A stretch of DNA of 64,000 nucleotides from CAZMZW01 sp963802275 (GTDB lineage: Bacteria; Chloroflexota; Anaerolineae; Anaerolineales; Anaerolineaceae), in assembly GCA_963802275.1 (NCBI GenBank), contig CAWDIB010000001.1, forward strand, positions 62,001-126,000. The letters are read 5' to 3'. A model generated the notes under the pieces. It did not search any database. It saw only the letters and a program-made list of their open reading frames with translations, and was not told where the DNA came from. The translations under genes were made by a program, and so were the position numbers. Positions 8,216-17,359 of this stretch are shown piece by piece. Every line of letters begins with the position of its first letter. The stretch's first letter is position 1.

Positions 8216-9097
8216 ATGTTCAATGAAAATAAACGATTAGACCCATCGCAGGTGCAGGACAGCCGCGGGCGCAGCACTGGTCGTACTGTCGCACTTGGTG
8301 GCGGCGGGCTGGGCATTATCGTCCTGCTCATCTATATGCTGCTGGGCGGCAACCCGGGAGACCTGGCGGATTCCGGGGTGGTTAATCAGCCCTCATCCAG
8401 CGACTATTACCAGGAAGCCGGCGACCTGGCAACCGTATGCCAAACGGGTGCGGATGCCAACCAACGGCAGGACTGCCGGCTGGTGGGTTTTGTCAACAGC
8501 ATCCAGGCCTTTTGGGAAGCAGAGTTCGCAAAAAGCGGGATGAGATATTCACCTGCGCAAACGGTGCTTTTCTCCGGTTCCACCCAGGGTGCCTGCGGGT
8601 TTGCCTCGGCTGCGTCGGGTCCGTTCTACTGTCCCCGCGACCAGATGATCTACATAGATTTATCCTTCTTTGAAACCGTTCTGCAGCAAATCGGCGCACA
8701 GGGAGGTCCTTTGGCGGAAGCCTATGTGGTCGCCCACGAATATGGGCACCATGTGCAGAACCTGGCTGGCGTGCTCAACACCTCCGGCATGATCAGCGAC
8801 TCGGGGCCGGACAGCGAGATCGTCTTCACCGAATTGCAGGCGGACTGCCTGGCGGGCGTCTGGCTGCACAATGCCACCGCCACCGGGTATATCACCAGCT
8901 TCACCAGCGAGCAGATCGCCCAGGCATTGAATGCGGCTGCCTCGGTGGGCGATGACCGCATCCAGAAGCAGACCCAGGGCTACGTCGTCCCGGATGCGTG
9001 GACACACGGCTCCTCCGAACAGCGCCTGGCTGCCCTGCAGGATGGGCTGCAAAATGGTGATGTGGATACCTGCAATACACCCGGGTGGACGCAGTAA
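8216..9097 (+). CDS. Neutral zinc metallopeptidase (YpfJ/zinc_metallopeptidase family)
   Basis: 293 residues. After an N-terminal soluble stretch ending GRTVALGGGG there is one membrane anchor (LGIIVLLIYMLLGG), then a periplasmic/exported domain. The zinc motif HEYGH is at residues 174-178 (VAHEYGHHVQNLAG), and the downstream ELQADCLAGVW supplies the third ligand region. The whole-protein layout (N-terminal MFNENKRLDPSQVQDSRG, CGFASAASGPFYCP, AYVVAHEYGHH, QADCLAG) matches this family. The biological substrate is unknown. An AGGAGT ribosome site precedes the ATG. The last third of this gene is repeated at 15007-15268 and again, shorter, at 16851-17033. Confidence 0.92.
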   Translation: MFNENKRLDPSQVQDSRGRSTGRTVALGGGGLGIIVLLIYMLLGGNPGDLADSGVVNQPSSSDYYQEAGDLATVCQTGADANQRQDCRLVGFVNSIQAFWEAEFAKSGMRYSPAQTVLFSGSTQGACGFASAASGPFYCPRDQMIYIDLSFFETVLQQIGAQGGPLAEAYVVAHEYGHHVQNLAGVLNTSGMISDSGPDSEIVFTELQADCLAGVWLHNATATGYITSFTSEQIAQALNAAASVGDDRIQKQTQGYVVPDAWTHGSSEQRLAALQDGLQNGDVDTCNTPGWTQ

Positions 9098-9115
9098 ATT
9101 TAAGATATCTGAAAG

Positions 9116-9140
9116 AGGCGGCGCCCGCGCCGCCTTTTTT
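9116..9140 (+). terminator. Intrinsic terminator after the metallopeptidase gene
   Basis: GC-rich stem GGCGGCG / CGCCGCC followed by six T residues, 18 bp after the stop codon. Related hairpins follow the two partial copies of this gene. Confidence 0.88.
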
Positions 9141-9689
9141 AATCCCTGATCCCATTTTTACCCAGATCGACTTTGAAAATGCGAGGGGTGCGCAGCATTC
9201 CACGGCAATCTCATTCCTATCGCCACCGTTTTACATCATTGTCACCCACGAGCTAAGTGAAGGATATTATTAATCATTGGAAAGACTCTTCAAGTCTATG
9301 GCGCATAGAATGATAATGAGGTAAAAGTGGATTTGGAATGATATTTATATGGTCAACTTTGCGCGAAGCGAAAGGTCTTGCCGGTTCTTCCCCTGCTTTT
9401 TTCTGTCATTGCAATCACACTGCGTATTCATTTTTTATTAAATTGCATTATTCTCATTTCAACTTCAGTATAGTCGCGAATGCCCTTCCAACCTGGAAGC
9501 AAGGTAAGACGATACCAGATCAAAACCATCATTGGCAGGAGTGGCAAGGCGAGGGTGTAAAAAGCCTTCGGCATCAGCCTCGAACGCGAATTGGCAGTCA
9601 AGATCATTCGCATGGACCAGTTCATCCCAGTGCAAAGGACTCAGCTCTGCAAGGTCTTTGAACGCGCGGCTACATCAGCATATTGGATG
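9141..9689. other. Non-coding stretch with unassigned remnant
   Basis: No complete gene is supported. On the minus strand, 9430-9660 keeps a protein-like frame (DLAELSPLHWDELVHANDLD) that could be a leftover of a decayed gene, possibly belonging with the dead adenine deaminase beside it, but no family is recognised. The rest shows no structure. Confidence 0.4.
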
Positions 9690-10156
9690 TGGAATTAGAA
9701 AAAAAATCAGTGCCGGCGGTTTCTTTTCTGGTGGACGGCGGGCAAGCAGGTGGGAATGGCAATGTAAACCCGTTGTGGCAATCCTGCGCTTGCCTCCAAT
9801 ATGTAGAGCAATCCTTCCATCTCCAGCAGGTTCCCGATCTCATGCGGATCGATGATCGAGGTGGTCGTGCCCAATGGCAGCACCGCCGCGGCATAATTGG
9901 CTGATGTGACCAAGCTGCTTTCAATGTGCAGATGCGTATCCACGAATCGGGGCGAGGTTCATTCACCCCTGGCATTGATGGTTTGTTTGGCTTTCAGGCG
10001 ATATACACTTGCGGGTGTCACCAGAGAGATCCGTTCCCCATAAATGCCGGTATCAAATATCTCGCAGGTGAAAACACTGACCAGGTTTGCATTTTTGATC
10101 AGCAAATCCAATGGTTTGTCACCGCGTGTCGCTTCGACAAGTTCTATCCTGCTAAT
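9690..10156 (-). pseudogene. Adenine deaminase remnant (5' part)
   Basis: The minus strand from about 10156 reads ISRIELVEATRGDKPLDLL, then NANLVSVFTCEIFDTGIYGE, a stop after KQTINARGE, and in the next frame FVDTHLHIESSLVTSANYAA and TSIIDPHEIGNLLEMEGLL. This is the N-terminal half of adenine deaminase with its metal motif HLHIES and the following PHEIGN. The intact gene at 39982-41766 has the equivalents DAHMHVESG and DPHEIANV. A consensus ribosome site is followed by ATT where an ATG is expected. One internal frameshift plus truncation at about 9700 make it dead. Confidence 0.82.
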
Positions 10157-10523
10157 CTGAATCTCCTTAAGAAGTGAAGATCAAGAATTATCTATTTGAA
10201 TTTTTTATATAGAAAATTGTCAAACACAGAGAAATCCAGTCACACAATCTTTATGAGAGGTAATTGAGTCTTTCCCGCATGGATATCAAAGACAGTAAGA
10301 TATAAGGACAACTGGTTATTAACTTGAACATAAATAGCTCTGATCTTTTGTTTAATCACAAGAATGATGCTGACGCCATTTTAATAACTCCAATCTGCCA
10401 AAAAATTGAACTAAATATCAGGCGAGCGAGATTCTCAAACATGAAGAGACACCTTAGTTATTAAGTGTATGACCTTTGGTTGGATTGCGATTTGCAGGTT
10501 GTGCAACCGATGGGCAGATGAGT
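10157..10523. other. AT-rich intergenic stretch
   Basis: About 370 bases between the dead adenine deaminase and the DUF389 gene. No open frame, hairpin or repeat stands out. Confidence 0.5.
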
Positions 10524-11555
10524 TCATTCATTCAACTCAATTGTTCCAATCCCGGCATCTGTAAATATTTGACCATCCCGATTAATTATAATTGTCTGCA
10601 CAAAGCGTATCCGTAATTCCACTATGGTGCCATCAGGGGGAGAAGGCAGTTTGGTCTCCATTGATGCAATCAGGGCGGCAGAAGGCGGGGCAGGCCCTCG
10701 CATGACAGCTCTGACTATGGTTGTCCCTTGGACTTTCTCAAAACGAACTTCCACCAGATAATCACCCGCAGAAGCGTTGATTTCATGCTGCAGCGTAAAC
10801 TGTGTGGTTGATTCATAGAGCTGCCGGGCGATAACCCGTTGAAGGCTGATTGACAGCACTGACGCCAGCACCAACAAAATTGTGATGCTGACAATATTCC
10901 TTTTGATAAATATAAAAAAGGATAACTCGGAGGTGCGGGTTACACGGCGAAAGCCGGAAAACCATAAAACTATTGAGAAAGAAAACTGGATGGCCACCAT
11001 GTTGGTAAAAGCCAGTAATAAGGCGCCCATGGATAAATTCAGATCACCACGCGCCAGAAGAATGCCGGCTGAAGCGAGCGGCGGAACCAAAGCTGTCGCA
11101 ATAGCGACACCTACGAAAGCAATACTCAAACGGGGGGAGACGATTGCATAAGCCCCGGCTGCTCCACCAGCCAGTGCAATCATTAAATCCAGCAAATTGG
11201 GAGCGGTGCGCGCCATGATCTCATTGGTGATGGGAATGTTTTTATGGATGGTACCAATAATCAAAGCGGTTGCCAAGACTCCTATGATGCCAGCTGTTAA
11301 TGTGGAAAGACTTTTCAGAAGGAACTTCATATCGCTGTCGAGCAACGCCAATGCAATGCCTGCAATTGGCTGCAGCAACATGGCGACAATCATGGCACCG
11401 ATGACAACCGCCGGGCTGTTGGCAAATAACCCATAACTGGCAATTGTGGCGGCCAGGACATTCATCATTAAGTTTGCCCAATTAAATTCCCCGCCTTGAT
11501 GAATATCCTCTCGCACTTCTTTCCTGTGATGGTTTTGTAAAAGAGGGGGTTTCAT
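10524..11555 (-). CDS. DUF389 / TIGR00341-type hydrophobic membrane protein
   Basis: 343 residues. The N-terminal two-thirds is a block of six or more transmembrane segments with the family features FNWANLMMNVLAATIASYGL, SPAVVIGAMIVAMLLQPIAG and TALVPPLASAGILLARGD. The C-terminal ~110 residues are soluble (TQFTLQHEINASAGDYLVEV, IVELRIRFVQTIIINRDGQI). The family is widespread and uncharacterised; transport has been suggested from its topology. It is followed on the same strand by two MscS-type genes (next gene upstream ends 76 bp away), so a shared role in envelope stress or osmotic response is plausible but only inferred. Confidence 0.85.
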   Translation of the reverse strand: MKPPLLQNHHRKEVREDIHQGGEFNWANLMMNVLAATIASYGLFANSPAVVIGAMIVAMLLQPIAGIALALLDSDMKFLLKSLSTLTAGIIGVLATALIIGTIHKNIPITNEIMARTAPNLLDLMIALAGGAAGAYAIVSPRLSIAFVGVAIATALVPPLASAGILLARGDLNLSMGALLLAFTNMVAIQFSFSIVLWFSGFRRVTRTSELSFFIFIKRNIVSITILLVLASVLSISLQRVIARQLYESTTQFTLQHEINASAGDYLVEVRFEKVQGTTIVRAVMRGPAPPSAALIASMETKLPSPPDGTIVELRIRFVQTIIINRDGQIFTDAGIGTIELNE

Positions 11556-11631
11556 GAATCAATTCTCATTTTTGTTTTTATCAAAAAAGTCAACAAATTG
11601 TCAGGATGATTAGCAAATAAAACAAGTTATA

Positions 11632-12534
11632 TTACTCTTTTTTCAATCTGATATCCAAAGTTGGCGCCTCAACCAAATGAAGCGTCGTTGATGCAATGGA
11701 GACTATCCCGCCCGTTTGTAAAATACCTTCCAATATACTCGTAAAAAGCATATCTTTTGTGCCGCGCCTCTTTTTATAATGAACAACATAGCGCAAGGTA
11801 AATTCCATCCAGTTGTCAGTTGTGATCATAAAAACCATGGGCTCTACGATGGCGTCCTCAACCGCAAATTTTCGGGTCATTCTGTTCCAGTCTTTACGAG
11901 CGTCACCAATATTTTCCCCCACGATGCTATTTGCAGCAGATAATATGATCTTCCGTGCCAACTTGTGGTCACTTCCGTATTTAATGGGTATGGATATTTC
12001 ATCCCATATGAAGGGGAAATCAGCTGAATAGTTATAGACCGGTTCTTTGAAGACGAAACTGTTGGCAATGCGCACGATGCGGCCATTGTATTGATCGCTT
12101 TTTACCCAGTCGCCGATTTCCATGATGGTTGTCCGCAATACAGCGATATCAATCACATCGCCTTTAATGCCCCCCAGCTGAACCCGATCACCAATTGTAT
12201 AAAATTGGCCAAAGGAAAGGGCAATCCAGCCTGCCACGCTGGTGATCACTTCCTGTAAAGCGAATGCGATACCTGCACCAGCAACACCCAATGCCACCGT
12301 GATGCTGTTCAGTTGATCGCTAAAAACACCTATGACCAGGATGACCATTGCCAGATAACCAAAAAAAGTCAATCCACGACGAGTGTTGAAACGGACCTCT
12401 TTGGTTTTTATCTTGCTTGAGGCAAGACTCTGTAAAAAGCGTACGATTAAATTGATTAGAATAATTCCAACAACAATGGTGATCACCCTGCCGATCAGGG
12501 AGTTGAACAAGAAATTTTGTAACGAGTTTTCCAT
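11632..12534 (-). CDS. MscS-family mechanosensitive channel, short form
   Basis: 300 residues: three N-terminal transmembrane helices, the last being the glycine/alanine-rich pore helix (ITVALGVAGAGIAFALQEV), then the MscS beta domain (GQFYTIGDRVQLGGIKGDVI, VLRTTIMEIG) and a C-terminal alpha/beta part. Such channels open under membrane tension and release solutes during osmotic downshock. The gene begins 1 bp after the stop of the larger MscS-family gene (12536-14119), so the two are almost certainly co-transcribed. Confidence 0.9.
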   Translation of the reverse strand: MENSLQNFLFNSLIGRVITIVVGIILINLIVRFLQSLASSKIKTKEVRFNTRRGLTFFGYLAMVILVIGVFSDQLNSITVALGVAGAGIAFALQEVITSVAGWIALSFGQFYTIGDRVQLGGIKGDVIDIAVLRTTIMEIGDWVKSDQYNGRIVRIANSFVFKEPVYNYSADFPFIWDEISIPIKYGSDHKLARKIILSAANSIVGENIGDARKDWNRMTRKFAVEDAIVEPMVFMITTDNWMEFTLRYVVHYKKRRGTKDMLFTSILEGILQTGGIVSIASTTLHLVEAPTLDIRLKKE

Positions 12535-12535
12535 G

Positions 12536-14119
12536 TCATTTGCCTCTGTTCGAAGGTCGTTTTTTCTCCTGGCTCATAGATACTTGAAAGGATGGAGCTT
12601 TATAATCCTTATGCAGATATTCAGATGGCATGGTGGATGGATTTCCATCTCTTAATGCACCGTATTTGGGCGAAAGAATTTCAATCCCTGCCTTATTGCA
12701 AAAATCCTGAATGTTTTGATGCAGTTCAGAATAAATGTTCGCCATTTTATTGGGTTGGTCAGTATAGGCATTTATTTCATAGCTGACGTAAGAATCATCC
12801 AAACTGGTTTGCAATACGAATGGGCGCGGGTCGGTGAGAATATCCTTTGTAGCTTGAGCTGCCTTGATTAGGGTTTCGTGAATCAACCGCCAAGAGATAT
12901 CGTATCCAAGGGTAACGGTTGTATTCAAGATCAGCTTTCTGTCTTGAGCAACAACACTGTAGTTGATAATATGACTTCCCATCACCATGCTGTTCGGAAT
13001 GGTAACTTCGACGTTTTTTATGGTCCGTAAACGTGTGACCAATAAACTCTTTTCGATAATATCGCCAACGTTATCCGCGATTTTAACGCGATCGCCAATA
13101 TGGAAAGCTCGTGTGTAGGTCAACACCACACCGGCCACGATGTTGGCAACAAATGAGGTCGAACCTAATGAGAACAATATTCCTATGAATACAGAAATAC
13201 CCTGAAAAGCAGGTGAGGAAGAACCAGGCAGGAAAGGAAAAGCAACCACAAGAGCCAGAGCGAATATTGCGACCCGAACTAACTGATAGGTAGGGGCAGC
13301 CCACTCGGCATGAAACCCGGAAAATTTGATCGTGCCCTTTTCAATTTCTCCAAAAATAAAACGAATGAGTTTTAATCCATAGAAGGTTACAAAAATGACC
13401 AGAACAAGGTTCAACAGGCTGGGCAAATAATCAATGAAATCCAGCCAGCCAATGGTGATTACCTTAAAAACACTTTCCAGGCCAGAAGTGACTACACCAC
13501 GAGTTTGTGGAAAAACACTGAAAATAGCCGTCAAATATATTAAAAAAAGTAAAATGTTAACCGCATAGCGGATGTATTTGCTAACGCCTAACAGGAAACT
13601 GGTTAATTGGCGGGCGGTGAATACCTGTACCCGCTGGAATTTAAACCCTTTCAGGCTTTTACCCTTTTCTGCTGCAATTCTGCTTGTGAGAACAGTAAAA
13701 CCTACTTTAACCCATCCAATCACTTTAAGCAGGATAAAAGTTGCCAGACCTATTAGTAAAAGGTTGAGAATGAGGTGTACTGCCGGTAATTCAACAAAGT
13801 TGATTATTGATTGCCAGCTTGTCAGGATGAATCCTGAAATCTCTGGGTGAACATTAAGATTTTTCCATGCGACCCAAAGCGCAAGCAGAATAACCAAAAC
13901 ACGGGTGAGCTGCCGGATGCCTTGATCAATTGGCTTGGAGTTAGGCAGTTTTAAGCGTTTAACCGCATATTCAATGATAGGCGTACGATTGAATAGGGAA
14001 ACCACCCATTTGGCAAGCAATTTGCCCACAACCCATCCAAGTACCAAAATCAAAAAGGACGATAAAAATACCACCCATGGGATTTTTAGGCTTTCTTGAA
14101 TAAAAACATAAATATCCAT
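12536..14119 (-). CDS. MscS-family mechanosensitive channel, large form
   Basis: 527 residues with about eight hydrophobic segments before the conserved channel module, so larger than the 286-residue MscS archetype. The module is recognisable from GSTSFVANIVAGVVLTYTRA (pore helix and linker), FHIGDRVKIADNVGDIIEKS and LRTIKNVEVTIPNSMVMG, ending in a soluble C-terminus rich in Lys/Ser (MSQEKKRPSNRGK). It gates in response to membrane tension. A promoter should lie in 14120-14286. It heads a leftward set with the short MscS and perhaps the DUF389 gene. Confidence 0.9.
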   Translation of the reverse strand: MDIYVFIQESLKIPWVVFLSSFLILVLGWVVGKLLAKWVVSLFNRTPIIEYAVKRLKLPNSKPIDQGIRQLTRVLVILLALWVAWKNLNVHPEISGFILTSWQSIINFVELPAVHLILNLLLIGLATFILLKVIGWVKVGFTVLTSRIAAEKGKSLKGFKFQRVQVFTARQLTSFLLGVSKYIRYAVNILLFLIYLTAIFSVFPQTRGVVTSGLESVFKVITIGWLDFIDYLPSLLNLVLVIFVTFYGLKLIRFIFGEIEKGTIKFSGFHAEWAAPTYQLVRVAIFALALVVAFPFLPGSSSPAFQGISVFIGILFSLGSTSFVANIVAGVVLTYTRAFHIGDRVKIADNVGDIIEKSLLVTRLRTIKNVEVTIPNSMVMGSHIINYSVVAQDRKLILNTTVTLGYDISWRLIHETLIKAAQATKDILTDPRPFVLQTSLDDSYVSYEINAYTDQPNKMANIYSELHQNIQDFCNKAGIEILSPKYGALRDGNPSTMPSEYLHKDYKAPSFQVSMSQEKKRPSNRGK

Positions 14120-14286
14120 AATTCGAGAAATCCTTTCGGTTCTGAATATTTATATCTTAATGTAGCAAATACTCAAAGAAAAAACAACCTTCGTGAGTAA
14201 GCACGCTTGTTTCCAATGATTGAATTTTCTAAAGCCTCATTGTGATTTTTTACTATAATTTATTGTATATGACAAAGAAGCATGAA

Positions 14287-14604
14287 ATGATCAGTCGCAT
14301 GTGGCATAGGATGGACAACTCCTGAAAATGCCGACAAGTAAGAGCAATTATTAAAGAAGAAATACTTGTCTGGCATTAAGAACCGCAATATCAAGGGTTA
14401 TCGTGATACACCCAATTATTACGCCGAGAAATTACAAACGAAGTTGAATTCGTCACCATTATGTTATTCGATTCATTGGAGGCGGTAAGGGAATTCGCTG
14501 GCGAGGATTACGAGGTGGCAGTTGTTCCACCAAAAGCGCAGGCCATACTTTCACATTTTGATGAAAGATCACAACATTTCGAGGTTAGAGTTTCGGGCAG
14601 CTAA
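14287..14604 (+). pseudogene. Antibiotic-biosynthesis-monooxygenase (ABM) domain remnant
   Basis: Reading across three frames gives MISRMWHR, then GWTTPENADKY, then EQLLKKKYLSGIKNRNIKGY, then LLRREITNEVEFVTIMLFDS and LEAVREFAGEDYEVAVVPP, ending HFEVRVSGS. This is the full length of a small (~100 residue) ABM-fold protein, a ferredoxin-like family including haem-degrading and quinone monooxygenases. At least three frameshifts separate the segments, too many for one sequencing error, so the gene is dead. Confidence 0.83.
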
Positions 14605-14661
14605 ATAAATTCCCCTGAAACCGAATCGATATACACAATAATAAGTGATTCGATTTAAATA

Positions 14662-14893
14662 TCAAATTGGAATAATATATCCCGGGGAATAAAGGTTGCG
14701 TATACGCTGAGCATACTTGTGATATCCCGTCAGCTCTTCCTGGAATGTGCGGTTTTCCAGTGCGGTTCTGATCACGGCGATGATTAGCCCTGCTGCTGGA
14801 ATAAGTGTCCAGATCGAACTAAAAGCCAGCAGTAATCCTGGCAATGCCAGGATGTTTCCCGCGTAATCACGATGGCGCACAATGCGATATAGA
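14662..14893 (-). pseudogene. Isoprenylcysteine-methyltransferase-like gene, C-terminal fragment
   Basis: About 77 residues, reading YRIVRHRDYAGNILALPGL, two hydrophobic helices, then RTALENRTFQEELTGYHKYA and RNLYSPGYIIPI. The RHxxYAG...LEE..GY..Y order is the C-terminal signature of ICMT/phosphatidylethanolamine methyltransferase-type enzymes. No N-terminal part is present: it abuts a fragment of the metallopeptidase gene on the other strand. It differs from the intact gene at 6449 enough to be another subfamily. No start codon or ribosome site fits. Confidence 0.75.
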
Positions 14894-15006
14894 CTGCTGT
14901 CTCAAACCTTATGTACGCGCTTTGATTGAATGCGCGCCACCCCCCGAAAAGAAACGGTTTTCAGCCAATGCCCAGACCCCCAAAGCATATCCGCGTACAA
15001 TCAGGA

Positions 15007-15268
15007 GCAGGCGGACTGCCTGGCGGGGGTCTGGCTGCATAATGCCACTGCCACCGGGTACATCTCCAATTTGACCAACGAACAGATCGCCCAGGCGTTG
15101 AATGCCGCCGCCTCGGTGGGCGATGACCGCATCCAGCAGCAGGCCCAGGGTTACGTGGTCCCGGATGCGTGGACGCACGCCTCCTCCGAGCAGCGCCTGG
15201 CTGCCCTTCAGGATGGGCTGCAAAATGGTGACGTCAATACCTGCAATACGCCGGGGTGGACGCAGTAA
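15007..15268 (+). pseudogene. 3'-end copy of the zinc metallopeptidase gene
   Basis: The last ~87 codons repeat the C-terminus of the gene at 8216-9097: EQADCLAGVWLHNATATGYI, GDDRIQQQAQGYVVPDAW, SSEQRLAALQDGLQNGD and CNTPGWTQ. The HEYGH zinc motif and everything upstream are missing, so it cannot be active. The frame is open back to 14930, but that extension shares nothing with the family. A hairpin terminator follows, as it does behind the parent gene. Confidence 0.85.
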
Positions 15269-15347
15269 ATTGAAGATTGAAGAGTTACAGAAAAGGATTT
15301 TCTAACAAAGAACTAGATTTATTCCATTCTTATTTCAAACCTATTGA

Positions 15348-15377
15348 ACGAGGTGGCTGAAAGCCGCCTCGTTTTTC
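15348..15377 (+). terminator. Intrinsic terminator
   Basis: Stem ACGAGGTGGC / GCCGCCTCGT (one G-T pair), loop of five, then TTTTT. It resembles the terminator behind the intact metallopeptidase gene. Confidence 0.85.
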
Positions 15378-15618
15378 ATCTGCGTCCGATGACACCTTGA
15401 GCGAAATGTAGGGTTTTCTTGATCATCCAAGAGTTTCTTCGCTCCCGGTAGTGTTCAGGCAGAAATAGGGCAGGGCTCAACCAAAGACTTCTGCGGTTGG
15501 ATTATTTATGGTCAGCGGGATTTTAATATTTCTCTATCATTTCCAATGCCAGTATTGGGGGAAAATAATGAACAATAATTCTTTAAAACAAAAGCATTAC
15601 TGTGAAAGGGTATTACCT

Positions 15619-16740
15619 ATGAAAAAGATATTTCTCATCTTCCTTGCGCTGGTGATTTCAATGCTGGGCGTCAGTTGTGGAGTCGCGGGCGCACAGGAAA
15701 AACCATTACAAACTGATGAACCCGAAAAGGAGATGCTCGCCATGATCACGCAAACACCCTTGGATGAAACCTATTCCAAAAAGGAAGGCATCGAGGTGAT
15801 TTACCTGGCGGGGGGCTGCTTCTGGGGCATTGAAAAGCTGATGCAGTCCATTCCGGGCGTGATGAGCGCCACCAGCGGTTATGCCAACGGGCAGGCGGGT
15901 GAAGTGCCCACCTATCGATCCGTCTCAACCGGTCTCAGCGGTTACCGCGAGACCGTGCGGGTGGAATATGACCCTGCCAGGGTCAGCCTGGATGCGCTTT
16001 TGTTTGCTTATTTCCGCGTCATTGACCCGACAATTGAAAACGCACAGGGCAACGATTACGGCTCCCAATATCAGACCGGGGTGTATTACGCCGATGAAGC
16101 CGCCCGCAAGACGGTGGCGCGCATCGCCGAGATCGAAAGAAGCCGCCACGAGCGCTTTGTGGTGGAACTCAAACCCCTGGAGCGCTTTTATGACGCCGAG
16201 GAGTACCACCAGGATTACCTGGAGAAAAATCCATTCGGTTATTGCCACATTCCCAGCCAGGAAATGGCCACCGTCAGCCAGGTCATTGTTGACCCCGGCA
16301 GATACCCGCGCTCTGCAGAGGATGCCATCAAGTCCATGCTCAGCGCCGAGCAATACCGCGTGACGCAGCAGGCCGGCACAGAGCCAGCCTTCCAGAATGA
16401 GTTTTGGGATAACCATAAACGCGGCGTCTACGTGGACGTGGTGACCGGCGAGCCGCTCTTCTCCTCCAGCGATAAGTTCGACAGCGGCACTGGCTGGCCG
16501 AGCTTTTCAAAGGGCATTGATGAGAACACCTTCGTTTTGATTGAGGACACTTCCTACGGCATGCTGCGTACCGAAGTGCGCAGCCGGGCAGGTAATTCCC
16601 ACCTGGGGCATGTTTTCTACAATGACAGCAGCTCGCCCAGCGGAACGCGCTTCTGCATCAACAGCGCCGCGCTGCGCTTTGTGCCCTATGAAAGCATGCA
16701 GACAGAAGGCTATGGCTACCTGATGGAGTATGTGAAGTAG
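15619..16740 (+). CDS. msrAB: Exported MsrA-MsrB fusion, methionine sulfoxide reductase lipoprotein
   Basis: 373 residues that repair both S- and R-epimers of oxidised methionine. The N-terminus MKKIFLIFLALVISMLGVSC is a signal peptide with lipobox GVSC, so it should act outside the cytoplasmic membrane. The MsrA domain has GGCFWG with catalytic Cys67 (LAGGCFWGIEKLM) and YHQDYL. The MsrB domain has the SGTGWPSF segment and the catalytic Cys346 in RFCINSAALRFVP; the two CxxC zinc pairs of many MsrB proteins are absent. The ATG at 15619 is preferred to the upstream in-frame starts because the signal peptide then begins correctly behind GAAAGGG. It fits the oxidative-stress theme of the window's left end. 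The electron donor is not encoded nearby. Confidence 0.93.
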   Translation: MKKIFLIFLALVISMLGVSCGVAGAQEKPLQTDEPEKEMLAMITQTPLDETYSKKEGIEVIYLAGGCFWGIEKLMQSIPGVMSATSGYANGQAGEVPTYRSVSTGLSGYRETVRVEYDPARVSLDALLFAYFRVIDPTIENAQGNDYGSQYQTGVYYADEAARKTVARIAEIERSRHERFVVELKPLERFYDAEEYHQDYLEKNPFGYCHIPSQEMATVSQVIVDPGRYPRSAEDAIKSMLSAEQYRVTQQAGTEPAFQNEFWDNHKRGVYVDVVTGEPLFSSSDKFDSGTGWPSFSKGIDENTFVLIEDTSYGMLRTEVRSRAGNSHLGHVFYNDSSSPSGTRFCINSAALRFVPYESMQTEGYGYLMEYVK

Positions 16741-16801
16741 GAGCCGGCAGATGCAATAAAAACGCTACTATCCTCACTTACAAAAAAAGATTTGGTAATA
16801 C

Positions 16802-16823
16802 AAAAGCCCCGCGGGGGGCTTTT
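16802..16823 (+). terminator. Intrinsic terminator after msrAB
   Basis: Stem AAAAGCCCC / GGGGCTTTT with a short GC loop, T-tract included in the descending arm, 61 bp after the stop codon. Confidence 0.8.
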
Positions 16824-16850
16824 GTGTTTCATCATTAAAAACTATTGCTT

Positions 16851-17033
16851 AACCGGGTGGCTGATGCGGTGGGCGATGACCGCTTCCAGAAGCAAACGCA
16901 GGGGTACGTCGTCCCGGATGCCTGGACGTATGTCTCATCCGAGCAGCGCCTGGCTGCCCTGCAGGATGGGCTGCAAGCAGGTGATGTGAATACCTGCAAT
17001 ACGCCGGGGTGGATGGAGAGAATTCAAGGATGA
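16851..17033 (+). pseudogene. Second, shorter 3'-end copy of the zinc metallopeptidase gene
   Basis: About 60 codons: NRVADAVGDDRFQKQTQG, YVVPDAWTYVSSEQRLAA, LQDGLQAGDVNTCNTPGW, homologous to the last quarter of the 8216-9097 gene. The reading frame ends six codons later than in the parent. Lacking all catalytic residues, it is a remnant. A GC-rich hairpin follows it as well. Confidence 0.83.
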
Positions 17034-17085
17034 ACCGCAAAAAATAGTCGGTCTTTTAAAAACCTGGATTTATTTCGAGATTGCT

Positions 17086-17114
17086 AAATAGGCGGCGCGG
17101 GTGCCGCCTATTTT
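17086..17114 (+). terminator. Intrinsic terminator
   Basis: Stem AAATAGGCGGC / GCCGCCTATTT, GC-rich loop, T run in the descending arm. Same GGCGGC core as the hairpins at 9116 and 15348. The ~230 bases after it (to 17343) hold no gene. Confidence 0.82.
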
Positions 17115-17359
17115 CATCGTAAATCCAGGATGCACTACCCAGTCCTAGAAATATTGTGCGCGGTTTGCCCGATTTAATACCAATCTGGATATAAACAATA
17201 TTGATTTGTTTAAATTCTGATATTTATTAACTTGTAAGTGTTCCTTATTTCAGTAGATATAATAAGGATATTGACATTTTCTTTTTATGCCGAGTATCTT
17301 GATGGTTATTGAGATCTTGTAATCGAAAAATGAATCACCAATTAGGAGGTCTAATTCAA

